A DNA stretch of 64,000 bases from Eutypa lata (GCA_022661535.1 JAKULF010000005.1:5518001-5582000); one strand, 5' to 3'; positions 24,194 to 36,585 are shown, counted from the first letter of the stretch. Numbers and translations are program-made. Notes: generated by a model not told the origin, from the sequence alone.

Positions 24194-26069
24194 ATGTCGT
24201 CGTTACCCTCGCCCGTAGACACTACTAGCAAGCTTCTGCCGGCTCTTCAACACGCCACGTCTGGCTCCCTCGGCACTCTCATCTCAACATGCGCTCTCTA
24301 TCCTCTATCGTTAGTCATAACACGGCTACAAGTGCAAAGGCAACTTCTACGCGAGGGAAGGCCAGCGACAGTCGGTCGCGAAGCCGGAGGAGCAGGGGGA
24401 CCAGCCTCAGCCGAGCCGCCGTCAGCAACAGCACGCTCGACTACCCGGGGGGACCCTATCGACCCGACGTTGGCAGCAGCCTATGCAGCGAATGCTACAG
24501 CGGCTGCCACAGCAAGTGCTACAGCGAATGCAGCTGCGACAAGGACGTCGCACCACCAACAACCAAGGCACCCGTCACTGCACCCAGACAGTCGGAGCCC
24601 AAAGACCACTCCGTCCGACTACGACGGCATCGCCGACGCCTTTTCGAAGATCTACGCTACGGAAGGAGGGCTGAGAGCGCTCTATACTGGCCTGGTAAGT
24701 AACAGGGGCCCTATTTTTTTTCTCTTCTTCTTTCGTCCTTTCCGTGAGAACTTCAATACCTATGTATCAATAAAAAATTTGTGGTTTGTGGGGCGGTTAC
24801 CCACTCCTGAGCGTTTGTGCGCTCCAAGCTATTCCTCTCTGGAGCCCTGTAGAGGGTAAAAGAGGGCTCGTGCTATGCAAGGAAGAAGGGAAGCAAAAAA
24901 AAAAAAAAAAGAAGGGAGTAGCTGCTAACTATCTACAGGCATCCGATGCAGCCAGATCATTATTGGACTCTTTCCTCTTCTTTATGTTCTATGAGTGGTT
25001 CCGGAGCATTCGTCTCGCGGCCAGCCACAGACGTAGACGTGGCAGGGGGGGACTGGGAGCTCTCGAAGAGCTCGCTATTGGCGTCGCGGCCGGTGCCTGT
25101 TCCCGCGCTCTCACGGCCCCTATCGCCCATGTCGTGACGCGGAAGCAGACAGCTAGCATGGTGGCTGGTGCGGACGAGAGAAGGGGCGTCGGCGATATCG
25201 CCCGGGGGATCAAGAACGAGAAGGGCGTCAAGGGGCTTTGGGCAGGGTTTTCGGCTAGTCTGATCCTGACGCTCAACCCGAGCATCACCTTTTTCTTACA
25301 GGACTTCCTTAGGAAGAAGGCCGTCTCCAAGCAGAGGTCGGAACACCCCGGCGCCTTTCTGACGTTCCTGCTGGCGGCTTCTAGCAAGGCCGTCGCGAGT
25401 GCTATAACGTATCCCTTCCAGACGGCCAAGGCAAGGATGCAGAGCGGGATTTTGGAGGCCGAGGAGGAAGAGGACCTCATCATGCTAGAAGATAGGGACG
25501 TTGACAGGGAAGTGGAGAGCAAGCTCAAGGCCGCCCGTGCTGCGCGAAAGGCCGCGCGACGGTCTATCTTTGGCACCCTCACGTACATCGCGCGCACCGA
25601 GGGCGTCGGATCTCTCTACGACGGCCTGCAGGGCGAGCTGCTCAAGGGGTTCCTCAGCCACGGAACGACGATGGTCGCCAAAGACGTCATGCACAAGCTT
25701 CTCTTCAAGCTGTACTTTTTAGTGGCTACCCTGCTAAGCGAGTTCCGCCTGCGTCGCCGCAACCGCAGCCGCAGCCGGAAGGCCAAGCCGACCAAGATGG
25801 CTGCTGCTGTGCCGGTACAGGAGTTTGTGCCAATAGACGAGCCTCTGCTGGCGGTCGAGAAAGCCAAGCCGGCCGACAAGCCGAGGCCTGCGCCTATCGA
25901 GCTACCACCCAAGATGATCGAACAGGCTAAGCCGATGGAGCCGCCCACACCGCCTCACCGACCATTGTTCGAGCAAGCCCGACTGCGCCGATCGGACTTC
26001 GAACACTCTCCTTCCTCTTCCCCTTCCCCTTCGCCTTCTCCTTCTTCTACGCCACACCGACCGACCTTC

Positions 26070-26108
<39 letters not shown>

Positions 26109-26465
26109 GCTTCGTCGCAGAGGCCGGAGTTCGAGGCGCTGCGAAGACTACCGGCTTTCGAGGACCCCCGGTCTCCTTTCGAGGCGCGGTCTCCGTTCGA
26201 ACGGCAGAGGTCGCCCTTCGTCGATGAGCCGAGGAGCAGCAGCAGCAGGAGGTTCGGACACCACCATCATGAAGGAACACCCAACGGCGGCGGCGGCGGC
26301 GGCGCGATGGACCAGCAGGGGGCCGTGCTGCCCCCGCTCCCCCCCGCTCTGCAGTACCGCATGGACGTCCCCGAGGTGAGCAGGCGGAGACAACAACAGC
26401 ATGTCCGTACGAAAACACCCGTCATCATGAATATGGTCAACAGGTCTCACCGGGAAATCGATTGA
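24194..26465 (+). CDS. Mitochondrial-carrier-family protein, peroxisomal (PMP47/PMP34-like) type
   Basis: Two exons, 24194-24694 and 24939-26465, total 675 aa; the 244-nt intron contains a 17-base A tract. Three carrier repeats are seen: 'YPLSLVITRLQVQRQL' near residue 35, 'APIAHVVTRKQTA' and 'YPFQTAKARMQS'. These variant P-x-x-x-x-[TA]-R signatures resemble peroxisomal carriers of the PMP47 type, which move ATP or CoA-related nucleotides over the peroxisomal membrane. Repeat 1 is split by an Ala/Thr-rich loop of about 75 residues. After the third repeat comes an unusual tail of about 240 residues: basic, then Pro-rich, with eight P-x-F-E-like motifs, a run of 12 Gln (11 CAG codons) and a Gly run. 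Typical carriers are about 300 aa. The last codons may include an unrecognised intron (GTGAGC at about 26375). Confidence 0.82.
26073..26105 (+). repeat. CAG microsatellite in coding sequence
   Basis: Eleven CAG codons followed by CAA encode 12 glutamines in the tail of the carrier protein. Confidence 0.97.
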
Positions 26466-27215
26466 CGCGAAGGACCAGGCGAGCGAGAAAGCAAGCAAAA
26501 CCCGCAACGGTTATTATTATTATTATTATTATTATTACTTTCTTAATGGGTAATTTGTAAGAGATGGATGTTTCTTTTTCTTTTTTCTTTTCCTTTTTTC
26601 CTCTTTATGTGTGTAATACTCCTACGACTTACGGCCACCAGCATCATGAGGGAATAGCGACATTCGTTTTTTTTTTTGTTTTTGGTTCTGTTTGGTATGC
26701 ATTTTCAGGGATTTTTTTTCTTTTCATGCATGTAATAAGGTTGGATCTCAGCATCATGTGTACACACAATTGGTCTCTGCATGGGGGAGGAGTTGGAGTT
26801 TTTTTCTTTTTTTTTTTCGTCTTTGTATTTCCTTGACACCACAAAAGTTATGGACGGTTGCATACATGTATGGATGGATGGGTGGGCTTGCATGGAATAA
26901 CTACGTTCGCTGTTTTTTTTTTATCTGTTGTTATCGTTGAGGTCTTCCCCTCGCTCGTATATGAATTCTGCCAGATATATATGTGTAGTTACAGTAGAAA
27001 GAAGCGAACCCAGTCGCGCGATGATGAGATGAGGACAGAACTTGAGCGTAATAATTGTATAGCTGTAGAATGGAAGAGTGAATTGAGTCACTCAGTCACT
27101 CAGTCAGGCCATCTGTCGGCCTTCACGTATGCGTTCTATTTCTATAAGCTTGGTTGGTGATATATATACTTATGTAGGTGGAATGTATGTATATGCATGC
27201 GTGATTTGAGTTCTA
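26466..27215. other. Convergent 3' flanks with T-rich tracts
   Basis: 750 bp between converging genes. It has a (TTA)9 run at 26511-26537 and several poly-T tracts; no gene seen. Confidence 0.6.
26511..26537. repeat. (TTA)9 microsatellite
   Basis: Nine TTA units about 45 bp after the carrier stop codon. Confidence 0.95.
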
Positions 27216-28763
27216 TCAACACTGGAACGACGACACGCCGGACTTCTTGACCTCGTTGGAACCCGCGGCCGAGAAGCCCGTACCCTCGCTCCGGAGCTCG
27301 ACGAGCCCGGGCCGGATCTTCTCCTTTTCCTTCTTCTCCATTTCCCTCTTCTTTTTCTTATCCGCATTGTTGTCGCTCTTCGGCGGCGGCCTGTCCGTCA
27401 GATCCGCCTCGCACACGTAGCATCGCAGCGGCGTCTCGGCCTCCGAACTATGCGTATGCGCGGCATGGGGGTCCGTCACGCCGCTCGGCCGCATGAACTT
27501 ATCGACGCAGCTCCGACATAACACGTGTCCGCACGGCTTCGCTAGTACCGCCTTGGACGCGTTGCTCAATCCCTTGCGGCACGCGGGGCATACCCTCCTC
27601 TTCTGGTTCGGATTTCTACTCCCGTTCTGCCCTGCCCTCCCTCCGCTGCCGCCCTCTTCTTCCTCTTCTTCCGTGAAGTTTATCGTCACCAGCGTGTGCA
27701 GCGAGTACGGATGTGGGTCGTTCTCGCGCGAGGCAGGGCAGACGGGAAGTACGTGGTTGGTTTTGGTCTTCTTCTGCTTGGTATCCTTCTCTGATGCGTT
27801 GTTGATGTTGGCGTTGGTGTTGGTATCGGTGCCCGCGGGCGTCATCGATGGCGTCCAGAATGATGGTAGCGCTGCCTTCGACGCTGCCTCCGCTTTCTCG
27901 GAATCTAGCAGACGACGCGCCTTCGCCCGGTCTTCCTCGGCTGCGGCGCGCGCGAGCTCCTCCGCGTCGAGGTTCGAGAACTTCCGCTTGGTGGGGCGCT
28001 TGTTGTCGCTGCTGGGGGTCTCATTATTATAGGGGCGGTCATCGTCGTCATTGCTACCGTTCCGCCCCGTACTACTAGTAGTAGTATTATTATTATTATT
28101 GCTCTTTCTATTATTCCCCCACCCCGCGGCCATCGTCTCGCTCGTCGTCTTCGTCTTCGCCTCTCCCCTCGCTGATCTCGTTGTCGTTGTCGTTGTCGTT
28201 GTCGTTTTGGACCTGTCAAGTCCCTGCAGCGTCATCTCGAAATCGCGCACCGTCCTCTTGCGAGCCTCCTCGTCCTCGCGCTCCTGCGCGTCCTGCCTCT
28301 CTTTGTCGTCGACGACCCTCGCGCGCTCCGCCCGCTTCGCCTCCTGCCGCTGCGCCAGGATGTTCCCCAGCGCGCACTCCCGGCAGAACACGTCGCCGCG
28401 GGCGCCGCAGGCCACGGGGTCCGTGGCCGGCGATAGGCATAGCCCGCATGAGGCGAACGGGAGGAAGCTCTCGCGTGTCAGGCGCGCCGATGCGGTGCCC
28501 CAGGCTCGACGGGCTAGGTCTCGCTCGTACGAGGTGAAAACGGCGCGGGAGGTGTTACGCTTGCCTGTTTTTGTGGGGAGGGGAGAGAGGGGGTGGTGGT
28601 TAGCTTATGTATGTATCTAGGTAATTAGTGTACGAGCATGTTCCCTGAGAAGATGGAAGACACAGGTAGGTAGTTATATGGAATGTGTCTTGAGCTACCT
28701 ATGTAAGTAGGGGAAGGGGGAAGGAAAAGGAGAGATGTTCCATTCGTACGTACTGTGTGACAT
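27216..28763 (-). CDS. NOSIP homologue (RING/U-box-type E3 ligase family)
   Basis: Exon 1 is just 10 nt (28754-28763, ATG TCA CAC A) and is joined through a 189-nt intron (28565-28753) to exon 2 (27216-28564), total 452 aa. The splice gives the diagnostic N-terminus 'MSHSKRNTSRAVFTSYE' of the NOSIP family. A zinc-binding segment follows (Cys43 to Cys67, 'FCRECALGNIL'). The middle is Asp/Glu/Lys/Arg-rich with a Thr run and 'PSFWTPSMTP'. The C-terminal RING-like domain runs from Cys328 ('CPACRKGLSNASKAVL') through 'KPCGHVLC' (about 347-353) to Cys384/Cys387. NOSIP relatives are nuclear E3 ligases associated with spliceosomes. It shares a 705-bp divergent promoter with tafazzin. Confidence 0.9.
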
Positions 28764-29468
28764 TTCTTAATAGTTTATGCCGTTTTATGCTTGCCGCTGG
28801 TAATTAATTAAATCAATGAATGTATGGGTGTAGTTATGGATCTGTGTGTGGGTATGTAACTATGTAATGAGGCTGTCTTCGAGATACTGTAGGTGGTTAC
28901 TGTACAAATTTTAAGATCAACGTCAAGGGTTGTTTTGAGATGAATGTCGTCGATCAGAACCGTTCCTGGGTCGCGGTTAGGCGTGCCGGGAACAGTGGTT
29001 AGCTTCCATTAGGTAACTGTAGGTGGGCCCAAGCTTCTAAAGCTTTTTAGTAACTAGAGCCTCTAGAGGCTAAAGCTTCCCCGGCTGCCCGAGAACTTCG
29101 ACATTTTTAGCCTTTTCAGGGGCCCCCAACAAATCGTTTAAGTCCCTGCAGGATTCAAGTGAATAGTGCAGTTAGCGGCTGGGTCCGATCTCAACTTCAA
29201 TGTGAAATTTTTTTGTCTTGTCTCAAAAAAGGCTCGGTAACGTTAACTATATCGAGCCGTTTGCCATTTTCATTTCATTTCAAGGGAGGTTTTCCATCCG
29301 TTGCAGTGGAACTCTTTTTCTACGTATTTTCTCCATTTTCACCATGTAACATTTTTTTATTCCCTAATTCCAAACAGGCTCATTTGTTTTTTTTAATTAA
29401 TATTTATTCATTCCAATTGGCCCTGCTAGAAATGAACTGCTGCTATTGTCCAGAACAGAAGAACTCTC
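28764..29468. promoter_or_regulatory. Bidirectional promoter of NOSIP and TAZ1 genes
   Basis: 705 bp. Around 29030-29082 three AAGCTT-type sites flank a 14-bp perfect palindrome AGCCTCTAGAGGCT (29058-29071), forming a nested inverted structure. No ORF of interest. Confidence 0.6.
29058..29071. promoter_or_regulatory. 14-bp perfect palindrome AGCCTCTAGAGGCT
   Basis: Perfect self-complementary 14-mer in the NOSIP/TAZ1 promoter, flanked on both sides by AAAGCTT-type copies. Function unknown; could bind a dimeric factor. Confidence 0.4.
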
Positions 29469-31057
29469 ATGGCGTCCGATGAAGAATCCGTCATGTCCAA
29501 ATCGAGCGGTCCCAGCAGTAAGAAGCAAGCCGCTCCCCTGCACCAGCCTAGCTTGCCATGGCGCATGACGTCGTCGCTTATAATGGGCTTAACGGCCGGT
29601 CTATCTCGAGGTTTTCTATATGCATTCAATACAGTAGAAGTTACCGGTCTAGAGAGATTTCTCGATCTCTTGGATAAGAGAAAGGATGTCGAAAAGAGAG
29701 AAAGAGGCCTTATTACAGGTATATACCTACTACCCCTCAACTCCCTGTACTATATCTACAGTGATTTGTGAATTGTCCTATCAGTATAAGGGGCTAACAT
29801 TGCTCTTCAGTTTCCAACCACGTCAGCGTGTGAGTGCATCTATTTACACTAAAGAAGTGTACACCGAATGCAGTCTCATATAAAATAAGCTCACACGTAT
29901 TCATATCGTACCTAGATTGGACGATCCTCTGATGTGGGGAGTCCTGCCACTGCGCTACACGTTCAACCCTTCAAACATGCGATGGGGGTTAGGGGCCCAT
30001 GATATATGTTACAAGACCAAGTGAGACGGCCTCCTTATCATTAGCTGCCCCAACGGCGCCCGTTCCCCCCATCCCATTCTAACCCGTATTCCATTTTGCT
30101 TATACTCTCTTCTCTTCCTCTTATCTATCTAGAGCTCTTGCCTCCTTCTTTTACTGCGGCCAGGTCTTGCCCACGCACCGCGGGCTCCATTCGCCGCACG
30201 GGGGCCTCTTCCAGCCAATGATCCCCCAGGCCATTCGTCTGCTCTCCTCCCCGCCGTTTGTCACACCCCGGCCCCAAACCGCTCGCTTCACAACGGGGGA
30301 GGCAGAAGCAGAAGCAGAAGCAGACTACTCCGACGACATCCCTGACCCCTTCACCACCGGCTCCGGCCTAACCTTCACGACCACCGGCGCAGACCAGCAC
30401 CCCGTCCCCTGGGCTTTCCCCCAGCGCACCCGCCACGCCTGGGTGCACATCTTCCCCGAGGCGTGCGTGCACCAGCACCCGCAGCTGGCCATGCGCTACT
30501 TCAAGTGGGGGGTATCGCGGCTGATCCTCGAGAGCGAGCCCGCGCCCGACGTCGTCCCCGTCTTCATCGACGGCACCCAGCGCGCCATGCCCGAGGACCG
30601 CGGGTTCCCGCGGTTCCTGCCCCGCGCCGGCGTCCGCCCGATCCGCGTCGCGTTCGGCGAGATGGTCGATGTCGAGCGCGCCTTCGGCGATCTGAGGGAG
30701 AGGTGGCGGGAGTTGGTCGCGAGGAGCAGGAGGGTTGGCGCCGATGTTGGTGCGGCGGGTGGGAAGACGGCAGAGAGGACAACAGAGACGTTGGTGGGCG
30801 AGAGCAAGGCGCTCGTCAAGGTCATGGCCTTGGGCGACCTGACGGATGATGACGAACTGAGGTACGGTCGCGAGGCCGTCGAGATCCGCGTCGAGTGCGC
30901 GAGGCGCGTAAGGGCCGAAGTCGCGAAGCTCAGGCGTAGTCTAGGCTACCCCGACGAGGAACCTAGCTTCGAGCTCGCGGAGACGTGGGCTAGGGAGCCG
31001 CCTAACGAGAAGTTTAAGAGTAACGTTGATGATAGCTTGGTTAACAAGAGGAAGTAA
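29469..31057 (+). CDS. TAZ1: Tafazzin, monolysocardiolipin acyltransferase
   Basis: Four exons: 29469-29718, 29811-29829 (19-nt micro-exon), 29916-30020 and 30133-31057, total 432 aa. The micro-exon and the next exon together build the acyltransferase motif H-X4-D (His87, Asp92) in 'SNHVSVLDDP'. Further family signatures are 'MRWGLGAHDICY', 'GQVLPTHRG' and the C-terminal 'WVHIFPEACVHQHP' and 'YFKWGVSRLI'. Tafazzins remodel cardiolipin acyl chains at mitochondrial membranes. A hydrophobic segment near residues 35-50 could be the membrane anchor. A low-complexity Glu-Ala repeat interrupts the middle. The C-terminal third is charged and variable, as usual in fungal members. Confidence 0.93.
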
Positions 31058-31858
31058 AACGGAGCGGGTGGTTTTTTGGGGGAAGGGGGGATCTGAGCCC
31101 GTGGGGCTTTTTTTCTATGATGAATGGATAGACGGACGGATGAGCATGAGGCTGCCTTAAGGCTGTCCCTGGAGTTATACGTGTAGAACGAGAGATGTAT
31201 ATAACTAATGCGAAAACGAAAGCTATGTTCTATATGAAGTCGTCTTTCCCAATGGTGCCTAGTAGCATTGTCGAATGGACGCTATAGAATTTGTCGTCGA
31301 GGGTTTGACTTTGTTTGAATTAACAATAGCCATCTCGTTCTTCGCGAGGTGGTTGGTTTCCTTGTGCTATAACGAAGGAGATAGACGAAGCCCCTCGTCT
31401 ACAAAGGTGAGCAATTATCTTCATACATAACCCACAACACATTTGATATTTATACAGTTGATTGGGATTCTCGTCAAGTTTTGGGACCCATTGAAAGGTT
31501 TAGCATTATCATTGATCTATAGCCTATGCGTACCTCGTCATCCATGTTTCCCCGGGCCCCTCGACATGACCGGGGAAGTCTCATTTGCAACTCGAGCCGC
31601 CCCAACCCAGACGCCTTTTCTAACTCAAAAGATGCCTCGCAACTCCAATCACATATCCCACTTCTGAAAACAGTATAATTGCAAATCTGAATGATATCAA
31701 ACTCGTACAGACTTTGTCGACCCGCGTAGTTCTTGGAAAGTAGCTCCTCAAGAGCTCACACATAAGCCTCCACCCCGGTGCTATGATGACCACCCACCAT
31801 GAAAAATGAAAGGACGTAATGGACACCATCTTCTCCACAGGACATACTCTTCACGAGA
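31058..31858. other. Convergent 3' flanks of TAZ1 and PHO85
   Basis: 801 bp with no gene or repeat recognised. Confidence 0.6.
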
Positions 31859-32861
31859 TTACCGACCGCGATAGCTAGGATGTTGTTGCATAACTAGGTC
31901 GCTAAACCAGGGGTGTTGTAGAGCGTCGTGTGCGCTAATACGATGCTCAGGACGAAGCACAAGCATCCGCTGTAGCAGATCGATACCAAGCTGGTCGATC
32001 TGTGGGAGAATAGCTCGAAGATCCTGGGTGGCATACATCTGGAACGTCGGCTTATACTCCGGAAACTGCGTTATGCCCGGCCAGGTCCGTTCCGTAGGCG
32101 TGCCCATAATGCGGAAGATGCGAACAATCTGGTCCTCATTGGTCGTGCCCGGGAACAACGGTCGTCCCGTGTACATCTCGGCCATGATGCATCCTGCTGA
32201 CCATATGTCGATACTAGTGTTATAGGTTCTACTTCCGAGCAGGACGTCAGGCGCTCGATACCAGAGGGTGACGACTTCGTTGGAGAACGTATTGACCGGG
32301 ATGCCGAATGCGCGAGCTAGACCGAAGTCGCCAAGTTTGAGCTGGCCCTTCGAGTTGATAAGGAGGTTTTGGGGCTTTAGATCACGGTGCAGCACGCGGT
32401 TCTGGTGGCAGAAATCGATACCCTTTAGCAGCTGGAACATGAATGATTTAATGGTCAAGGGCTTCAGAGCTCCCCGTTCGCCGTGGGTGTCCATATACTT
32501 CTTAAGATCGCCGTCCATAAATTCAAAGACGAGCATCAGCTTGTTCTCGGTGTGGATGACATCGTGAAGCGCGACTATGTTCTCGTGTTTCAGTTCCTTC
32601 ATAAGGGATATCTCTCGGATGGCTGTCGATGGTGTGCCTTCTTCGGAATCGAGGTGGATTTCCTTCAACGCAACAAGCTCGCCGGTCTGGCGGTTTCGGC
32701 CCTTGAAAACCTATAGAAGAGGATGGCATGTTAGAATATCTCTGTATTTCACAACCATGCAAGCGGCACCAAATTCCAACAGACAAACGTACAGTAGCAT
32801 AGGTGCCTTCACCTAGCTTTTCCAGCTGTTGGAATGAGCTCGGGTGCCTCTTGGGATCCAT
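31859..32861 (-). CDS. PHO85: Cyclin-dependent kinase Pho85-type
   Basis: Two exons on the minus strand, 32793-32861 and 31859-32710, total 306 aa, the usual Pho85 length; intron of 82 nt. The frame runs further upstream but the first ATG gives '[10 protein letters not shown]'. Kinase landmarks: glycine loop 'LGEGTYATV', ATP-binding Lys39, PSTAIRE helix at 50-56, catalytic HRD at 132-134, DFG at 151-153 and '[12 protein letters not shown]'. '[25 protein letters not shown]' and the short C-terminus place it with Pho85/PhoA rather than Cdc28. With Pcl-type cyclins these kinases signal phosphate and carbon state and affect growth and morphology. The promoter is long (1.5 kb to the next gene). 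Confidence 0.93.
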
Positions 32862-34333
32862 TTTGCGCGGTTGGGTCAAGGGTATCGAAGTGCTCGGGCG
32901 GATGGTGAAGTGAGGCACGGGCGACGGAGCTTTAGCCGAGGTGATAGTCGGGTCGAACAAGACACTTCCAGCAGTGCAAGTCTTTAAAATGCCTTGAGCG
33001 CTGGACTCCGGGGCGCTCTCTCTAGACGCCGTAGTGAAGGAAGGGGAGGATCGAAGCCAACAGTTAGGCTATCGATATCGCAAATTGTGAGGCTACGAAG
33101 GATAGAGGGAGAGAGCAAGGCGCACGTAGAAACGTCGACACAAGACTTTAATCACACGTTGATGTGATCTCTTTATGTTGTCCGTAGCCTAATTACTAGA
33201 ATAAGTCATGGAGGATATATTAGATGAGTGTAGGTAAAGCCTAATGTAGGATATCCTCGTTCGAAGTTTCACGTAACAGCACCGAATCGAGAATGATCGC
33301 GGTAAGGCAGCACAAGCGGGATAGGGAGTCGGTCGATATGCTCGTAGAATGGTCGGACTAGAGGCGATGTCGATTTAAAACGGACTATGCTTGAGCAGTG
33401 ACGACAAGAGTTGAACAGCGGCAATTAGGAGAAAGGCCTTCTATTGCGAAAGATATTGTATACAGGTAAGGTAGCCTTAGGTTTCGTTTAGGGAGATGAG
33501 GTCGGTTTCACTTTCTTCCTCTCAAGACTTGGAGATGTGAGTCTTGCAGTTCTTTTAGGTGAATGAGGGGCGAATCATCGGGCGACTACGAATAACTACC
33601 ACCAAAGCATTCCCTTGTCCACTTTATCAGTGATAATCCCTGTTTGGCGTCTAAAAGATGGAGCCCCTAGAGAAGCTTAATGGAAAGCATGTGGTCCTTG
33701 CCTACAAGCCTACCAGCCTACCAGCCTACCATACCATCTGTTGAGCCTGCCAGCCTGCTTTTGCTAGGTACGTGGTATGTAAGCAGCTCGATTGCGAATG
33801 CAATGCGGGGTCAGGTCTACTACATACAGCCAGCAGTTATGAGATGTCATCTACATGTGACGGCATTAATGATGAAGTGAGGCACACCCGTTAAGCGTGG
33901 AATATATTATAGGTAGGTAGGTAGGTAGTAGATAAATAGATATAGGAAGTAACTAGGTAGGTACTTATCGTTAGCTAATATGAAGCTTTGAATGTTCTTA
34001 AGTCGTACTAGTTTGGTGGTATGATCATTTAGTTAACTGTTCCGAAAGGGAGTTCCCCATTCATTCAACCCCGACCTCATCGTGCAACTACCACTTATGC
34101 ACCCCTCCACCTAATAGCATGTTAAGTAACCCAAATAGGTAGTACTCCTATACTATAGGTATCTACCTCCGAATCCACTTGTTGTCATCATTCCCAACTT
34201 ATATAGCAGTGATCAATCAACATTTACTTTACTATCTCCTCAAGGATTCTTCCTATAGCTAATCTTGTAACTTTACAACTGATTGATTCTATTGCGAGAC
34301 GATTTAGATGTGATTGCAGTATATTTACAAGCA
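32862..34333. other. Divergent promoter region of PHO85 and the septin-type GTPase gene
   Basis: 1.47 kb without a gene. It holds a short tandem (AGCCTACC type) near 33708-33732 and a GTAG run at 33911-33930. Confidence 0.55.
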
Positions 34334-36585
34334 ATGCGACCGCTTCCTGGCACCGACGCCTGGCCGTCTAGGTGTCAACGCCCCGCAGCCCATCGCGACA
34401 CCACTCCCCTCATGACCTCCACCATGTCTACCTCCAATAGTCAGATGTCCTTTGTCTTCGCTGATGAATCTTCTATCGACTCCTATATCGAACACTCTAA
34501 TACGCGTCCACGATTTAGAGACCCGCGGAAGACCTCCTTCGAGTTTGGGAATAACACTTCATCCGCTCATGAAGATGGCACAGACGAGGAGGAAGATGAT
34601 GATGAGCCGTCGCGGCCTACTACAATGCAATCTGAGAGCGACTATGCAACTGCCTACTCACCTATACCCCTAGATTCTGCCTTTTCCCGTAGTCCGGCTT
34701 CCATGATATCCCATCAGCAAACCATGTCACGTCCGATAACTCCGATGATGCTAGGGACGTCGGTAACTGGCTCTGCGATAAGCAGCCCTTCAAGAGCCTA
34801 CTCTTTTACCGGCTCCATTTCAGAGCATGCTATTAGCTCGGATGAAGAGGATCATCATGAGCGAAGTTCGGAAGGTGGCAGTGCTCCTCAGTTTATCATG
34901 CCTAGTATCAAAATGCCAAGTCGTCGTCCGTTTACGGCAACTGGGAAGGGCATGGGACGTTTGAAGGTGCTAATCGCTGGCGATTCTGGTATGAGTTCTT
35001 CGCCTAAGATGTTAGCACCGCGCCGTTTGCTAACATAATGATGTTCTGTGATTCGCAGGCGTTGGGAAGACTTCTCTCATCAAGTCTATTGTGCAAACCT
35101 GCGAACACATCGTTCATGTTGACCCTATTGGACCAATAAACCAACCTAATACAAGATCTTCGAGATCAAGGAAATCCCCAGGTGCAACAAGAACGGGCTA
35201 TGATTCGAAGTCCCAAATCTCCGAGATATTCGCTAGCACGAAACCCTTTCCTGATTGGTGGAGTGAACTCGACAAGTTCAGCATCTCCCAGAGACGCAAG
35301 AGCTTGGGCGATAACATTCTAGAGCGAAATATATGCTTTGTCGATACCCCGGGGTTTGGAAATAGCTCATCGGTAAGCCATGTGCGAAACAGCTATCATG
35401 GATGTTGCTGACCTAAACAGGCTATGGAAACCATTGTACCCTGCGTGGAATACGTTGAATCTCACTTGGATCGAGTACTTTCAGATACCCTGAGTGAACC
35501 GGATATGTTGAATATGCTCGGGGGCAATGGAGGATTCCAGGTCGATGCCGTTCTGTATCTCATCTCAAGTCGTTAGTCATCCGATCTCCAAAGTGTTAAC
35601 CCAGCGATATTCGTCTAACATCTTCACAGGGTTGAAGCCAGCCGATTTGGAGTATATGCGGCGACTGGTCCGCTTAACCAACGTCATTCCACTCATATCC
35701 CAAGCAGACAAATTGCCATTAGAACAAATGGCAATGTTGAAGGAGCAGATCGCTGGTCAACTTCGCGATGCTCATATTCCCGTTTTTAACTTTGCGCCTT
35801 TGCCTAATCATGAGTCAGATGGAACCCCGATAACTGCTCCTTATGCAGTATCTAATGCAATGGGGTCTGACCATGATATAATGGATGCGAGCCTTCTGAT
35901 GAGCCCCGACTACGTTCAGCCTCTGATGTCAACGGAGCTGACATATCTAGTCGAGAATATATTTAGCCCCGACGGGACATCATGGTTGCGACATGCTGCA
36001 GCAAAGAAATACCTCCAATGGCGAAATGTGTCACCATCACGGCCTCGTCACCTCTATAGACCACTTAGCCCTCCTGGGCCAGAACTGACGACAACATCTG
36101 GCGCTCTGATCGAAAGACCTTCTCTAGCACTCATGCGTACTTACGACCACGGCCCAGTTGACAGCTCGCTTCATTTCCAGATAGCTGACTGGGCAGCGGA
36201 CCTGCAGAGGAGTCTAGCCAGCGAGAGGGCAAGATTGGATGCACTTGCTCATGGTGAGCGAGCAGTATGGTTGACAGAGAAGTTTGATGGATGCGTTCAC
36301 GATGGCACGCTTGTAGCTGTCCATGAACTGAATAACAGAGGCTGTAGTCGAAAGAGTCGGGGTCTGAAACAAGGGCTTTCAAGAAAAACCCAGCATCACC
36401 AGGACCCTCTAGGGTTGCTCCAGGTGGTTGCCGACTTGAAAACTCGGGGCTGGATCGCACTTGAGCTGTTTGGTAGCATCAGTGTATTGGGCGGGTTAGC
36501 ATTCTGGATTTCCAGGCACCAGTGGCGTTTTGAGCCGGTTGTCCTCGCTGATGAGTGGGCGAGAGTTTGGGGCATGGATATCTGA
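34334..36585 (+). CDS. Septin-type GTPase with C-terminal membrane segment
   Basis: Four exons: 34334-34988, 35059-35372, 35421-35571 and 35630-36585, total 691 aa; introns of 70, 48 and 58 nt. The first 205 residues are Ser/Pro-rich and acidic, likely disordered. The septin-type G domain starts at the Walker A motif GDSGVGKTS (about 216-224, split by intron 1), with 'DTPGFGN' (G3), 'VDAVLYLISS', 'LKPADLEYMRRL' and 'PLISQADKL' (G4, with SQAD instead of the AKAD of classical septins). The C-terminus has a hydrophobic segment 'WIALELFGSISVLGGLAFWIS' instead of a septin coiled coil. It therefore resembles the divergent, membrane-anchored septin-like proteins of filamentous fungi. Start chosen as the first ATG in frame. 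Role probably at membranes or septa; that is inference. Confidence 0.85.

Noticed and set aside
25616..26507. Several antisense frames under the carrier tail
   Set aside because: Arise from CAG/CTG and GC-rich repeats in the coding strand; no domains.
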